A stretch of DNA of 42,507 nucleotides from Akkermansia muciniphila (GCA_945888515.1 CAMDAD010000026.1:1-42507), one strand, 5' to 3'; shown: positions 18,787 through 27,504, numbered from the stretch's first letter. Notes: generated from the letters alone by a model not told the origin. Numbers and translations are program-made.

Positions 18787-18949
18787 GTGGTAATGTAGGT
18801 GAGGACGCACGCTTTCGCTACGCTGAGGTTGCGATTTATGCGCCTTTTTTGTTGTCATGGATAGGATGTCATAGAGAAAAGTTTATTCAAATTATTTTCG
18901 TAAAATTTTCGCTATGATCTAATCAGGCTGATCAGACAGGTGGGACGGA

Positions 18950-19774
18950 TTAGTTGGATCGAGTTCGCCGACGCACGGCAAAGGGCAGCAGCACCGCGAG
19001 TGTGAGTGCGGCGGAGATGGCGGCGGCTTGGGGGAGATTGCGGTCGTTAAAAGTGCGTTGAGCGATTTTATTGCCGATCATTTCGCTTTCCTTGCCGCCG
19101 ACGAGATCGGGGATGATGTAGGATCCGAGCATGGGGATGAAGACCACGATGGCGGCGGTGCTAATGCCGCGGCGGATGCCAGGCAGAAAGACTTGGCGCA
19201 AGGCGCGGGCATGGGAGGCACCGAGGTCGCGGGCGGCATCCAGTAGCATGAAATCAAATTTTTCAGCGGCGGCATAGAGCGGTAAGATCGCAAAGGGCAG
19301 GAAACTGTAAATACTGACCACGATCACGGTGGCGGGGTGATAAAGGAGCGTTCCGTTTTCGTCTAACAGATGCATGTTCCGCAATCGCATGGCGAGAGGG
19401 CCCTCGCTGTGGAGGATTTGTTTCCATGCAAACACGCGGATCAAAAAGTTCGTCCAAAACGGCACTACGACGAGTAGCAGTAGCCAGTTTTTTACTGTAG
19501 TCGAAGCGCGTGCCATCGTCCATGCCACGGGCAGCGCGAGCAGCAAACAAGCGACGGTGGTGATCAGCGCGATGACAACGGTGCGGGCGATGATGGTTGG
19601 GAAAAAGGGATCCGCCAGCGTCTTGAATGCCGCGAGCGACCAACCCGCCGCGATGCCGCCATGGCTGGTGGCGGGTTTGAAGGCGATGTAACACACCAGC
19701 AAGGTGGGGATGGCGACGAATAGAAAAAGCCACAACAAGCTGGGCAGAGAGGCGCGGAGTTCCCGGGATTTCAT
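18950..19774 (-). CDS. Polyamine-type ABC transporter permease (PotB/PotH-like)
   Basis: 274 residues with about six membrane helices, length normal for PotB. The EAA loop, where the ATPase docks, is DAARDLGASHARALRQVF followed by LPGIRRG. PMLGSYIIPDLVGG and FWTNFLIRVFAWKQIL are typical of spermidine/putrescine permeases. It overlaps potA by four bases (ATGA). A second permease (potC) and a periplasmic binding protein (potD) would be expected downstream, but after a short gap clpB follows. Substrate is inferred from family only. Confidence 0.85.
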   Translation of the reverse strand: MKSRELRASLPSLLWLFLFVAIPTLLVCYIAFKPATSHGGIAAGWSLAAFKTLADPFFPTIIARTVVIALITTVACLLLALPVAWTMARASTTVKNWLLLLVVVPFWTNFLIRVFAWKQILHSEGPLAMRLRNMHLLDENGTLLYHPATVIVVSIYSFLPFAILPLYAAAEKFDFMLLDAARDLGASHARALRQVFLPGIRRGISTAAIVVFIPMLGSYIIPDLVGGKESEMIGNKIAQRTFNDRNLPQAAAISAALTLAVLLPFAVRRRTRSN

Positions 19775-20925
19775 GGCGCGGCGTCGTGGGGTTCTTCATC
19801 CAGCTCGGTCACAAGAGCTTCGTCCTGCGCATCGTAGGATTCTAACAGAAAGCTGTCGTCCGCCTGCCAATGCACCCATACGGCATCGCCCTCGGAGAGT
19901 AAGGCATCGGATGCGCTGAACTTCTGGTGCTGCACTTCGGCGGTGAGAAGGAGCGGTCCGCAGCGGACGCGGTAGCGCGTGTGTGAGCCGAAATAAATGT
20001 GGTCCTCGATGAGGCCTTGCGCGCGATTGCGATCCGGCACGTCCTCTGGTTCACTGCGGCTGAGATGGATTTTTTCTGGGCGAAGTGAGAGGTGCACTGA
20101 GTCGCCGGGGCGCAGGGGTCGCTCGTGTTTTACGATGATAGCCATTTCCACATCGATCCTGGCGCTCGAGTGATGCGGGTCCCGCGTGCTCTCGAGAGTG
20201 GCGTTGAGAAAATTCGTTTCGCCGATGAAAGCAGCCACAAACGAATTGTGTGGAGTTTCGTAGATTTCTGTCGGCGATCCGATTTGCTGGATGCGGCCGT
20301 GATTCATCACCGCGATCTGATCCGAGATGGAAATGGCCTCGCTTTGATCGTGTGTGACGTAGAGAAAGGTGATGCCGACTTCTTCGTGGATGGCGTTGAG
20401 TTCCATCAGCAGGCGTTGGCGGAGTTTCAGGTCGAGCGCGGCAAGCGGTTCATCCAGCAGCAGCACCTGTGGGCGGTTTACCAGCGCGCGGGCGATGGCG
20501 ACGCGTTGCTTTTGCCCGCCGGAAATGGCACCGATGCCTTTGTCCGCATGCGTTTCCAGATCGACAAGCGCCAGCATGCGATCGACTTCCTGACGGATAG
20601 TCTCTTTGCCATGTCCCGCGATCTTCAGGCCGAAGGCGATGTTTTCGCGCACCGTGAGATGGGGGAACAGCGCGTAGTTTTGAAACACCGTATTCACCTT
20701 GCGGCGCTCGGGCGGCAGGTCGGTGATATCGATACCATCCAAAAAAATCCGGCCCTGATCCGGTTTGTCAAAGCCCGCCGCCATGCGCAGCAGGGTTGTT
20801 TTACCGCTGCCCGATGGCCCCAAGAGCGAAAAGACCTGGCCTTTTTCGATCGAAAGGGAAACATCATCCACCGCCCGGAACGAGCCATACGATTTGCGGA
20901 TGTTTTCAAAGCGAAGAAACGACAT
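19771..20925 (-). CDS. Polyamine-type ABC transporter ATPase (PotA-like)
   Basis: 384 residues. The ABC domain has Walker A GPSGSGKTT (Lys42), Q-loop FQNYALFPHLTVRENI, signature ISGGQKQ (134-140), Walker B VLLLDEP (from 154) and the H-loop YVTHDQSEA. The C-terminal part (about 240-365) is a TOBE domain (LSLRPEKIHL). This order and length are those of PotA/FbpC-type importers. Spermidine/putrescine is the most likely substrate given the PotB-like partner, but other small cations or sugars cannot be ruled out. Divergent from gspE, with a 167-base gap that contains promoters for both. Confidence 0.87.
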   Translation of the reverse strand: MSFLRFENIRKSYGSFRAVDDVSLSIEKGQVFSLLGPSGSGKTTLLRMAAGFDKPDQGRIFLDGIDITDLPPERRKVNTVFQNYALFPHLTVRENIAFGLKIAGHGKETIRQEVDRMLALVDLETHADKGIGAISGGQKQRVAIARALVNRPQVLLLDEPLAALDLKLRQRLLMELNAIHEEVGITFLYVTHDQSEAISISDQIAVMNHGRIQQIGSPTEIYETPHNSFVAAFIGETNFLNATLESTRDPHHSSARIDVEMAIIVKHERPLRPGDSVHLSLRPEKIHLSRSEPEDVPDRNRAQGLIEDHIYFGSHTRYRVRCGPLLLTAEVQHQKFSASDALLSEGDAVWVHWQADDSFLLESYDAQDEALVTELDEEPHDAAP

Positions 20926-21056
20926 GACCTACGGCCACAACCCACCAAAGCCCAGCGCTGATGACAAGGACATTTGTCGCCGATTTGCCCGGTGCGGAGG
21001 AGTGGGCATGCCATTTTTCCTCAGACTGGCCAAAACTTTTCCAAGACAAGTTTGCC

Positions 21057-21075
21057 AAACCGCGGTTTTTATAAG
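21057..21075 (+). promoter_or_regulatory. Palindrome and -10 box ahead of gspE
   Basis: A perfect 12-bp palindrome (AAACCGCGGTTT, 21057-21068) sits directly before TATAAG (21070-21075), a good -10 box for the gspE-gspF operon. No strong -35 is seen 16-18 bases upstream, which fits control by an activator or repressor binding the palindrome. The six-base inverted pair CAAGAC (21042-21047) and GTCTTG (21082-21087) brackets it. Confidence 0.35.
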
Positions 21076-21092
21076 AGAAGAGTCTTGTCACC

Positions 21093-22808
21093 ATGATGGA
21101 AATACTGATCGATCCCGCTCGCCGCTCCGGCTGCGAGGACATTGAAAACTTGGAAAAGGTCATTGAGGCTTCGTCGCTGCGGCAGCGTTCGCCCTTGGAT
21201 GATATTCTCGATGCCAACGTGGTGGATGAGGAAAAATACTTGCGCGAACTAGCGCATGACATCGGCATGGAGTGGCTGGATAGCATTCCCGTGGTGGAGC
21301 ACCCATTGCCGCTGCGTGAGCTTTGCGGACCGCGCATCGCCTTGCGCCATCGCCTATTGCCCATCGCCATCATCGAGGAAGGAGATAAAAAGCGTCTGCG
21401 CTTGGCTACGTTCGATCCCTTCAATCTCGTCGCCCGTCAAGCCGCCTCGCAATCGCTAGAGGTGACCATCGAGTGGTGCATGGCCTCGCGCCGTCGCATA
21501 CACGAATCCCTGCGCCGTCTGTATGGTGTCGGCGCGGACACCTTCGAGCAAATTCTCGAAGGCCGCGACCTCGACTACGAGCGCCTGGAATCGCATGATG
21601 AGGCCAACGTCATCGACAAGGACGACGATGAAGAGGCCAGCGTGGTGAAGTTTGTCAACCAGATCATCCGTGAATCGCTGGAGCAGCGCGCGACCGATAT
21701 TCACGTCGAACCGCTCAGCACCAACCTGCGCATCCGTTACCGCATCGACGGCAAGTTGGTCGAGGTGACCGTGCCGGAAAACATCAAGGCCCTGCAAAGC
21801 TCGGTCATCGCGCGTTTGAAAATCATGGCGCGTCTCGATATCGCCGAGCGCCGCATGCCGCAAGACGGTCGTATCAACCTGCAGTTTGAAGGGCAGACCA
21901 TCGACGTCCGTGTTGCCACCGTTCCGACCGTGGAAGGCGAGAGCGTTTCGCTGCGTTTGCTCAACCAAGAAAAATTCTCGCTCGATAAACTCGGCATGGA
22001 GTCCTTTGTGCGGAAGCGCATCGAGTCGCTGCTTCATCTCTCCAACGGCATCATCCTCATCACCGGCCCGACGGGTTCGGGCAAATCCACCAGCCTCTAC
22101 AGCTTCCTCACCGAGGTGAACCACCCGGACCGCCGCATCGTGACGGTGGAAGACCCGGTGGAAAACAAGCTCCCCGGTGTGATGCAGATTGCGGTGAAGT
22201 CAGAGATCGGTCTCACCTTCGCCACCGCCCTGCGCTCCATCCTGCGTGCCGACCCGAACATTGTGATGATCGGTGAGATTCGCGACCTGGAAACGGCCGA
22301 GATCGCGATTCGCGCCTCGCTCACAGGTCACTTGGTATTTTCCACTCTGCACACGAATGATGCGCTTGGCGGTCTGAGCCGTTTGATTGACATGGGCGTG
22401 GAGCCCTTCCTGGTAGCGGCGGCGGTTCGTGCTTTCCTCGCCCAGCGTCTGGTGCGTCGTTTGTGCCCGCATTGCAAAGTACCGCGCGAGGTGACCCATC
22501 AGATGCGAGAGGAATTCGGCATCCCGCACGACATCCTCGGCCAGGCATACAGCCCACGCGGCTGCGATCGCTGCCGGAATACGGGATTTTCTGGTCGATT
22601 GGCGATTTATGAAGCCGCGCTCATTTCTCCTGCGATTCAGGAAATGGTGACCCACCAAGCCCCCGCAGCCGAAATCCGTGCTCAGGCGCTGAAAGATGGT
22701 TATATACCGATGCGCATCTACGGCTGGCACAAGGTCATGCAAGGGCAGACTACCATTGAAGAAATCATCTCTGTGACCGCCACCGATATCGGAGGAGATG
22801 ACGCATAA
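21093..22808 (+). CDS. Type II secretion / type IV pilus assembly ATPase (GspE/PilB family)
   Basis: 571-residue cytoplasmic secretion ATPase. An N-terminal MshEN-like domain (about 1-130) precedes the ATPase core with Walker A GPTGSGKST (Lys331), the Asp box (VTVEDPVENKL), Walker B (ADPNIVMIGEIRDLETAE) and the His box (GHLVFSTLHTNDA). Two CxxC pairs (LCPHCK and GCDRCRNTG) form the zinc site found in GspE and PilB but not in PilT, so it is an assembly ATPase. ATG codons at 21093 and 21096 are both possible starts. It is followed 11 bases later by gspF. No secretin or pseudopilin gene is in the window. Confidence 0.93.
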   Translation: MMEILIDPARRSGCEDIENLEKVIEASSLRQRSPLDDILDANVVDEEKYLRELAHDIGMEWLDSIPVVEHPLPLRELCGPRIALRHRLLPIAIIEEGDKKRLRLATFDPFNLVARQAASQSLEVTIEWCMASRRRIHESLRRLYGVGADTFEQILEGRDLDYERLESHDEANVIDKDDDEEASVVKFVNQIIRESLEQRATDIHVEPLSTNLRIRYRIDGKLVEVTVPENIKALQSSVIARLKIMARLDIAERRMPQDGRINLQFEGQTIDVRVATVPTVEGESVSLRLLNQEKFSLDKLGMESFVRKRIESLLHLSNGIILITGPTGSGKSTSLYSFLTEVNHPDRRIVTVEDPVENKLPGVMQIAVKSEIGLTFATALRSILRADPNIVMIGEIRDLETAEIAIRASLTGHLVFSTLHTNDALGGLSRLIDMGVEPFLVAAAVRAFLAQRLVRRLCPHCKVPREVTHQMREEFGIPHDILGQAYSPRGCDRCRNTGFSGRLAIYEAALISPAIQEMVTHQAPAAEIRAQALKDGYIPMRIYGWHKVMQGQTTIEEIISVTATDIGGDDA

Positions 22809-22819
22809 TACTTGGGATC

Positions 22820-24139
22820 ATGGCAGTTTTTACCTACAAAGCACTCAATAGCAAGGGCGCGGTCAGCCAAGGCGAAATCGATGCCACCGACCGCACCGAG
22901 GCCTTGCGTTTGCTCGATCGAAAGGGCCTTCAGCCCGTTTTCATCAAGGAGGCATCCGCCGTCAATGCGGCATCAGCCAAGCCCTCGAAAGCCGCGAAGC
23001 CCGCGGCCAAAACGCAGTCGCGCTCGTCTTCTCGCAGCACAGCCGCCGAGGGCGAAAAGGCGAAGCCCACCGAAAAAAGTGAAGGCTTGCTGAAAATGAA
23101 GCGCGCCGATGTGGTGATGTTCACTGAGGAGCTTTCCGACATGTTAGGTGGGGGCTTGCAGCTGGAGCCTGCCCTGCTGGCGATGGAGAGCCGGCAAGAA
23201 CTCGGTAACCTGAAAGCGATTGCTCAGCGCCTGCGCCAGGACGTGCGCGATGGTATGAATTTTTCGAATGCCTTGCGACGCACTAGTGCCGGATTTGACC
23301 AGCTCTACTGCAGTCTCGCCGCCGCCGGTGAGGCATCGGGTGCCCTCGATACGATCTTGCGTCGCCAAGCGCACTACCTGAAGACCCTGCAAGAGCTGCA
23401 ATCCAAGTTCGCTCTCGCGCTGATCTATCCTGGATTTTTGGTGCTCTCTTGCATCGGCGTTTCCATTCTCTTGGTCACGACCCTGATCCCGCAGCTCACC
23501 TCGCTGATCCAGAGCACGCCGGGTGCGAAAGTGCCCTTGGGCGCTGCCATTATGATCGGTGCCTCGGATTTCCTCAAGGAATGGTGGCATGTGATCACGC
23601 TGGTGCTGGTGGCGGCGACGATCTTTTTCAAAGCATGGAAAGACAATCCCGATAACAAATACGCTTGGGATGGGATCAAACTCAACATGCCACTCTTCGG
23701 CAAGCTCATCTCCAGCCGTTTCTACGTGCAGTTTCTCGAAACCATGGCCAACCTCGTCGGCAACGGACTGCCTTTGCTGCGCTCGTTGGAGCTATCGCGT
23801 GATGCCACGGGTAACTTGGTCATGCGCAAGCAGCTCGATCAGGTGATCGCACTGGTCGGCGATGGTCGTTCGTTTACCAAAGCCATGACGCGCGCTGGGG
23901 TTTTCCCGCCGCTTTTAATCGACATGGTCGCGGTGGGCGAGCAGACGGGAAAAATCGACATCTCCCTGCGCCGCGCCGCCGAGCGCTACGACCGCGAAAT
24001 GGCTAAGGACATGCAACGCCTCATGGCCCTCGTCACCCCGGTAATCCTCGTCATCATGGCCGGCCTGATCGGCAGCATGATGTATCTGATCTTCACCTCG
24101 ATCTTCCAGACGATTTCTGGTCTCAGCGGGCGCTCGTGA
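22820..24139 (+). CDS. Type II secretion / type IV pilus inner-membrane platform protein (GspF/PilC family)
   Basis: 439 residues. It begins with the family's FTYKALNSKGAVSQGEID, then a low-complexity Ala/Lys/Ser linker (about 50-90), and two T2SF domains (about 95-220 and 300-425), each starting with an acidic-loop helix pattern (FTEELSDMLGGGLQLEPAL; FLETMANLVGNGLPLLRSLE). Three membrane helices are visible (about 205-230, 255-275, 400-425). It works with the preceding ATPase as the motor platform. The start is set by a weak GGG ribosome site 5 bases upstream. Confidence 0.93.
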   Translation: MAVFTYKALNSKGAVSQGEIDATDRTEALRLLDRKGLQPVFIKEASAVNAASAKPSKAAKPAAKTQSRSSSRSTAAEGEKAKPTEKSEGLLKMKRADVVMFTEELSDMLGGGLQLEPALLAMESRQELGNLKAIAQRLRQDVRDGMNFSNALRRTSAGFDQLYCSLAAAGEASGALDTILRRQAHYLKTLQELQSKFALALIYPGFLVLSCIGVSILLVTTLIPQLTSLIQSTPGAKVPLGAAIMIGASDFLKEWWHVITLVLVAATIFFKAWKDNPDNKYAWDGIKLNMPLFGKLISSRFYVQFLETMANLVGNGLPLLRSLELSRDATGNLVMRKQLDQVIALVGDGRSFTKAMTRAGVFPPLLIDMVAVGEQTGKIDISLRRAAERYDREMAKDMQRLMALVTPVILVIMAGLIGSMMYLIFTSIFQTISGLSGRS

Positions 24140-24301
24140 GAGGTTCCACCGCAGGGAAATGTCACGATCTTTCGGGAAAAAGTCATTTTTTGACGATTTG
24201 TGAGCGTTTTTTCTTGCCGTCGGTGATCCAGGTCGGTAACTGCTCTGAGTCGTTTCTGTATAGTCCAAAAGCGCGTTTCTTCTCCCAACTCATCTCTTAG
24301 C

Positions 24302-24937
24302 ATGCGAAATTTTCTTCTTCCGCTCGGTGCGGCCCTCATGGTGGCCCTGCTCTTTTCCCAATGTTCTTCTCACTCCCTGACAATCGTCAAGCCCTCGGGG
24401 TTCTATGGCGCGCCCCAGTCCATCGTGACAGCGCCACCGTCGGCGCATGTGGTCGCGGCCGCGCAGTCGAAGCCCAAAGACCGCCACAGCATGCCGGTGT
24501 ATTCCTTTGGCGAGAGAAACCGCTTGGTCCGCACCACGGCCTATACTTGCTCGGAAGATGACCACATCCAATATGGCTCCGCCAACGCCATCGGCACACC
24601 GCTGAAATTCACTAACCGTGTGCGCTCGGCCGCCGCTGACTGGTCTTTTTACCCGCTGGGTACCGTTTTTAAGATCAAAGGTGAGTCACAGTTGTATGTT
24701 GTCGACGATTACGGCTCGGCCTTGACCGGCACTGGCACGATCGACATCTACAAACCCAATCGCGAGTGGATGAACGCTTGGGGCCGTCGTAACGTGGAAA
24801 TCGTAGTCATGCAGTGGGGCTCTTTTGAGCGCAGTGCCGAGGTCCTTTCCAAGCGCATGCACCACTCGCATTGCCGTCAAATGTATGCCAACATTCAGCG
24901 CATGCGCGGCGGCAAGAGCACCACGGCGATGCGCTGA
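24302..24937 (+). CDS. 3D-domain (double-psi beta-barrel) envelope protein
   Basis: 211 residues. An N-terminal signal of the lipoprotein type ends in FSQCSS; the Cys is a likely lipid anchor although the lipobox is not canonical. The C-terminal region (about 75-170) has the 3D domain: RTTAYTCSEDD, PLGTVFKIKG and VVDDYGSALTGTGTIDIY, with the conserved Asp residues. The 3D domain occurs in MltA-type lytic transglycosylases and in resuscitation factors, where it acts on or binds peptidoglycan. The size is too small for full MltA. A TATAGT -10-like box at 24259-24264 suggests its own promoter. Confidence 0.78.
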   Translation: MRNFLLPLGAALMVALLFSQCSSHSLTIVKPSGFYGAPQSIVTAPPSAHVVAAAQSKPKDRHSMPVYSFGERNRLVRTTAYTCSEDDHIQYGSANAIGTPLKFTNRVRSAAADWSFYPLGTVFKIKGESQLYVVDDYGSALTGTGTIDIYKPNREWMNAWGRRNVEIVVMQWGSFERSAEVLSKRMHHSHCRQMYANIQRMRGGKSTTAMR

Positions 24938-25044
24938 TCGGAAGGCAGGGAGAGCCGTCCGTCTCGCGGCGGTCAAGGAATACCCATCAGTGAATTCCTC
25001 CAAGCGCTTCAAGCATACGGGCCGGGCGATCGGTGAAATCACCC

Positions 25045-25938
25045 TCACATCGGTAAGTGATCGCGGCAGTATTCGTTGCCGTCGGTCGGATGCACGTAGA
25101 ATTCGAGGTCGGAATCGTCGTGTTCGGTGCGGGAACAGGTGACGCATCGGTGGAGGGCCTGGTCGCTCTTGCGCAACGCGCTGCGGAATTGTTGTTTGCG
25201 TTTGAGCAATGCCCAAGCGCCTCCTTGCAGGGCATTGATGATGCCCAAGAGCCCGCCAATAAGGAAGCCGACCAGGTGAGCGGTATTCGCGACAGGACCG
25301 AGTGCTCCCGTGAAACATACGACAAGCCAGATCAGCAGCGTGAAAACGGTTTGGCGGTTGAGAATGAATCCCGGATCGGGATGGAGCTTCGAGCGGGCTA
25401 ACAGAAATCCAAACAGCCCGTAGTTCACGCCGGACATCCCACCGAAATTGGTGCCGCTGATGAAGGCCTGCGCGGTGTTGGAGAGAATCGCAGTGAAGAG
25501 CACCAACGCGAGGAATCGCAGCGAGCGGAAACGTGTTTCCAGCACGCGCCCGAAGTCCCATAGCCACATCATGTTGAAAACGATGTGCAGGATGCCGAAG
25601 TGCAGAAAAATCGGCGTGACGGCGCGCCAGACCTGGCCTTTCTGAAGATCGCGTGCGGGGTGTGCGAGGATGGCATCGATTTGGTCATTGCGCTGTTTGA
25701 TTTCCGCCTGCGGGATGGCTTCCCAGTTTGCCAGTTCTTCTTCCGTATACATCACTTCCGCCAACTCGCGTTGGGAGGAAAAAAACAAAGCATCGACTTT
25801 TTCCGTCTGATCTCCGATTTGACTCAAGGCTGCCACGATGATGCTCACTCCCATGAGAATCATCGTCACGGTGTAGTAGTGTGTGGCATCGCGCCATGCG
25901 CGGTTCTTACCAGAGCGGGACAAAAAGGGATGACTCAT
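25045..25938 (-). CDS. Rhomboid family intramembrane serine protease with C-terminal Cys/His motif
   Basis: 297 residues from ATG 25938. About six or seven membrane helices are present, with the rhomboid catalytic dyad: Ser169 in GGMSGVNYGLFGF and His221 in ANTAHLVGFLIGG. HFGILHIVFNMMWLWDFG is the conserved HxxxN region. Between helix 1 and 2 lies an unusually long polar loop (about 43-105). The C-terminal tail (about 262-297) has CVTC, EH, and YCRDHL, a possible zinc-binding site. A start at 26103 is rejected because it would overlap gcvT. Substrate unknown. Confidence 0.9.
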   Translation of the reverse strand: MSHPFLSRSGKNRAWRDATHYYTVTMILMGVSIIVAALSQIGDQTEKVDALFFSSQRELAEVMYTEEELANWEAIPQAEIKQRNDQIDAILAHPARDLQKGQVWRAVTPIFLHFGILHIVFNMMWLWDFGRVLETRFRSLRFLALVLFTAILSNTAQAFISGTNFGGMSGVNYGLFGFLLARSKLHPDPGFILNRQTVFTLLIWLVVCFTGALGPVANTAHLVGFLIGGLLGIINALQGGAWALLKRKQQFRSALRKSDQALHRCVTCSRTEHDDSDLEFYVHPTDGNEYCRDHLPM

Positions 25939-26017
25939 GGAAAATAGTGTGCGGCAGATGGTATCGGAAGGGAAGGGGATTGACAAGAGGGCAACGCGTG
26001 TCAGTTTCTCGTTCGAA

Positions 26018-27115
26018 ATGTCAGACAATTTGCTCCGCACCCCACTGGAATCGGCACACATCGCACTGGGTGCCCGCATGGTGCCCTTTGGCGGGTGGTA
26101 CATGCCAGTTCAATACACATCCATCCTCGATGAACACGCTGCGGTGCGGCAACAGGTGGGCATTTTTGATATCTCGCACATGGGTCAGATCGTGGTCACG
26201 GGTGCGGGAGCGGAGTCGTGGCTGAAGCGCATGCTGGCCAACAATGTTGAGAAGTTGGATGTGGGACAGGGTCAATACAGTCTTCTGCTCAACGAGCGCG
26301 GTGGCGTGATCGATGACCTCATCATCTATCGCGAGGCGGACGATCGTTTTTTTGCCGTGGTCAATGCCTCGCGCATCGAGCAAGATTTTTTCTGGCTGGC
26401 ACAGCACCAACCGGAGGATGTCGTGCTTGCAAATGAAAGTGACCTATGGGCTGGTCTGGCCGTGCAAGGTCCACTGGCAACGGCAGTTTTCGCGCGATTG
26501 TTCACGGGTGTTGTCTTGCCGCCGCGCAATGGCATAGTGCGATTCATGCACGAGGGGCAAGAACTGGTGGTGTGTCGCACGGGCTACACGGGGGAGGATG
26601 GCTTTGAGTTTTTCTGCGCCGCCAGCGACGGATCTGCTTGGTTGCAAGCATTCGTAGCGGCGGGCGCCAAGCCCTGCGGTCTGGGAGCGCGCGACAGCCT
26701 ACGTTTGGAAATGGGCTACCCACTCAATGGCAATGATCTATCGGAAGACCTCACCCCACTCGAAGCGGGATTGGGAGTCTTTGTGGATTGGGATAAGGGC
26801 GACTTTATCGGGAAGGATGTGCTTCTTGCGCAAAAAAAATCCGGTCTTACACGCAAACTGGTGGGCCTGCAGTATCTCGAAAAAGGCGCTCCGCCCCGCA
26901 CTCACTACACGGTGGAGAGCACCGATGGCCAGGTCATCGGTGAGCTATCCAGTGGCTTGCTTTCTCCGAGCTTGATGACGGGTATTGGCATGGCGTATTT
27001 GCCGATCGAATCCACCAAACTTGGCACTGTAGTGAATATCGATGTGCGCGGGCGAAAATTTGCCGCCTCGGTTGTTAAAAAACCATTTTACAAACCCGCC
27101 CCGAAACAGGCATAA
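26018..27115 (+). CDS. gcvT: Glycine cleavage system T protein (aminomethyltransferase)
   Basis: 365 residues, the normal GcvT length. The protein releases ammonia from the aminomethyl group on lipoyl-GcvH and passes the methylene to tetrahydrofolate. Motifs: MVPFGGWYMPVQYTSI, FDISHMGQI, GGVIDDLIIYR, RTGYTGEDGFEFF, GLGARDSLRLEMGYPL and DFIGKDVLL. ATG 26018 is chosen over one at 25937, which would add 27 unrelated residues and start opposite the rhomboid start codon. A perfect -35 (TTGACA, 25980-25985) lies upstream, but the -10 is poor. gcvH follows after 11 bases. Confidence 0.94.
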   Translation: MSDNLLRTPLESAHIALGARMVPFGGWYMPVQYTSILDEHAAVRQQVGIFDISHMGQIVVTGAGAESWLKRMLANNVEKLDVGQGQYSLLLNERGGVIDDLIIYREADDRFFAVVNASRIEQDFFWLAQHQPEDVVLANESDLWAGLAVQGPLATAVFARLFTGVVLPPRNGIVRFMHEGQELVVCRTGYTGEDGFEFFCAASDGSAWLQAFVAAGAKPCGLGARDSLRLEMGYPLNGNDLSEDLTPLEAGLGVFVDWDKGDFIGKDVLLAQKKSGLTRKLVGLQYLEKGAPPRTHYTVESTDGQVIGELSSGLLSPSLMTGIGMAYLPIESTKLGTVVNIDVRGRKFAASVVKKPFYKPAPKQA

Positions 27116-27126
27116 ACCTCTTAGAC

Positions 27127-27504
27127 ATGAATATCCCAAGCGACCTCCGATACAATCAATCTCATGAATGGCTTCGCCTCGAAGGCGATGTAGCCACGGT
27201 AGGCATTACCGATCACGCGCAAGCCGAGCTGACCGATGTGGTGTTCGTCGAGCTCCCCGTCCTCGGTCGCCAGGTGGACATGGGTGACCCGACCGCGGTT
27301 GTGGAATCGGTGAAAGCCGCGAGCGATATTTACGCGCCGATCTCGGGAGAAATCATCGAAGGCAATCCAGAGGTGGAAGCCGATCCTGCTCTCGTGAATA
27401 CCGATCCGTATGGCAAAGGCTGGATTTTCAAAATGCGCGTCAAGGACGTGGCCGGTATCGAGAAATTGATGGATGCCGCCGCGTATCAAGCGATGATTTC
27501 CTGA
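27127..27504 (+). CDS. gcvH: Glycine cleavage system H protein
   Basis: 125-residue lipoyl carrier protein. The lipoylated residue is Lys63 in VVESVKAASDIYAPI. Other family signatures are SHEWLR, VGITDHAQAELTDVVFVELP and the C-terminal GWIFKMRV. It shuttles the aminomethyl group between GcvP and GcvT. gcvP is not the next gene; it must lie elsewhere if the system is complete. Probably co-transcribed with gcvT. Confidence 0.96.
   Translation: MNIPSDLRYNQSHEWLRLEGDVATVGITDHAQAELTDVVFVELPVLGRQVDMGDPTAVVESVKAASDIYAPISGEIIEGNPEVEADPALVNTDPYGKGWIFKMRVKDVAGIEKLMDAAAYQAMIS

Noticed and set aside
18765-18949. CIRCE operator before clpB
   Set aside because: No TTAGCACTC/GAGTGCTAA inverted pair is present.
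20125-20961. 278-codon plus-strand frame opposite potA
   Set aside because: Antisense shadow of the ABC ATPase; no family features.
24938-25044. Bidirectional terminator between the 3D-domain gene and the rhomboid gene
   Set aside because: Only a 6-bp AGGAAT/ATTCCT stem with a long loop and no T-run.
24686-25567. 293-codon minus-strand frame across the 3D-domain gene and the rhomboid end
   Set aside because: His/Arg-rich, no motif, conflicts with two supported genes.
25937-26017. Upstream ATG for gcvT
   Set aside because: Adds 27 residues not found in the family and begins inside the rhomboid start codon.
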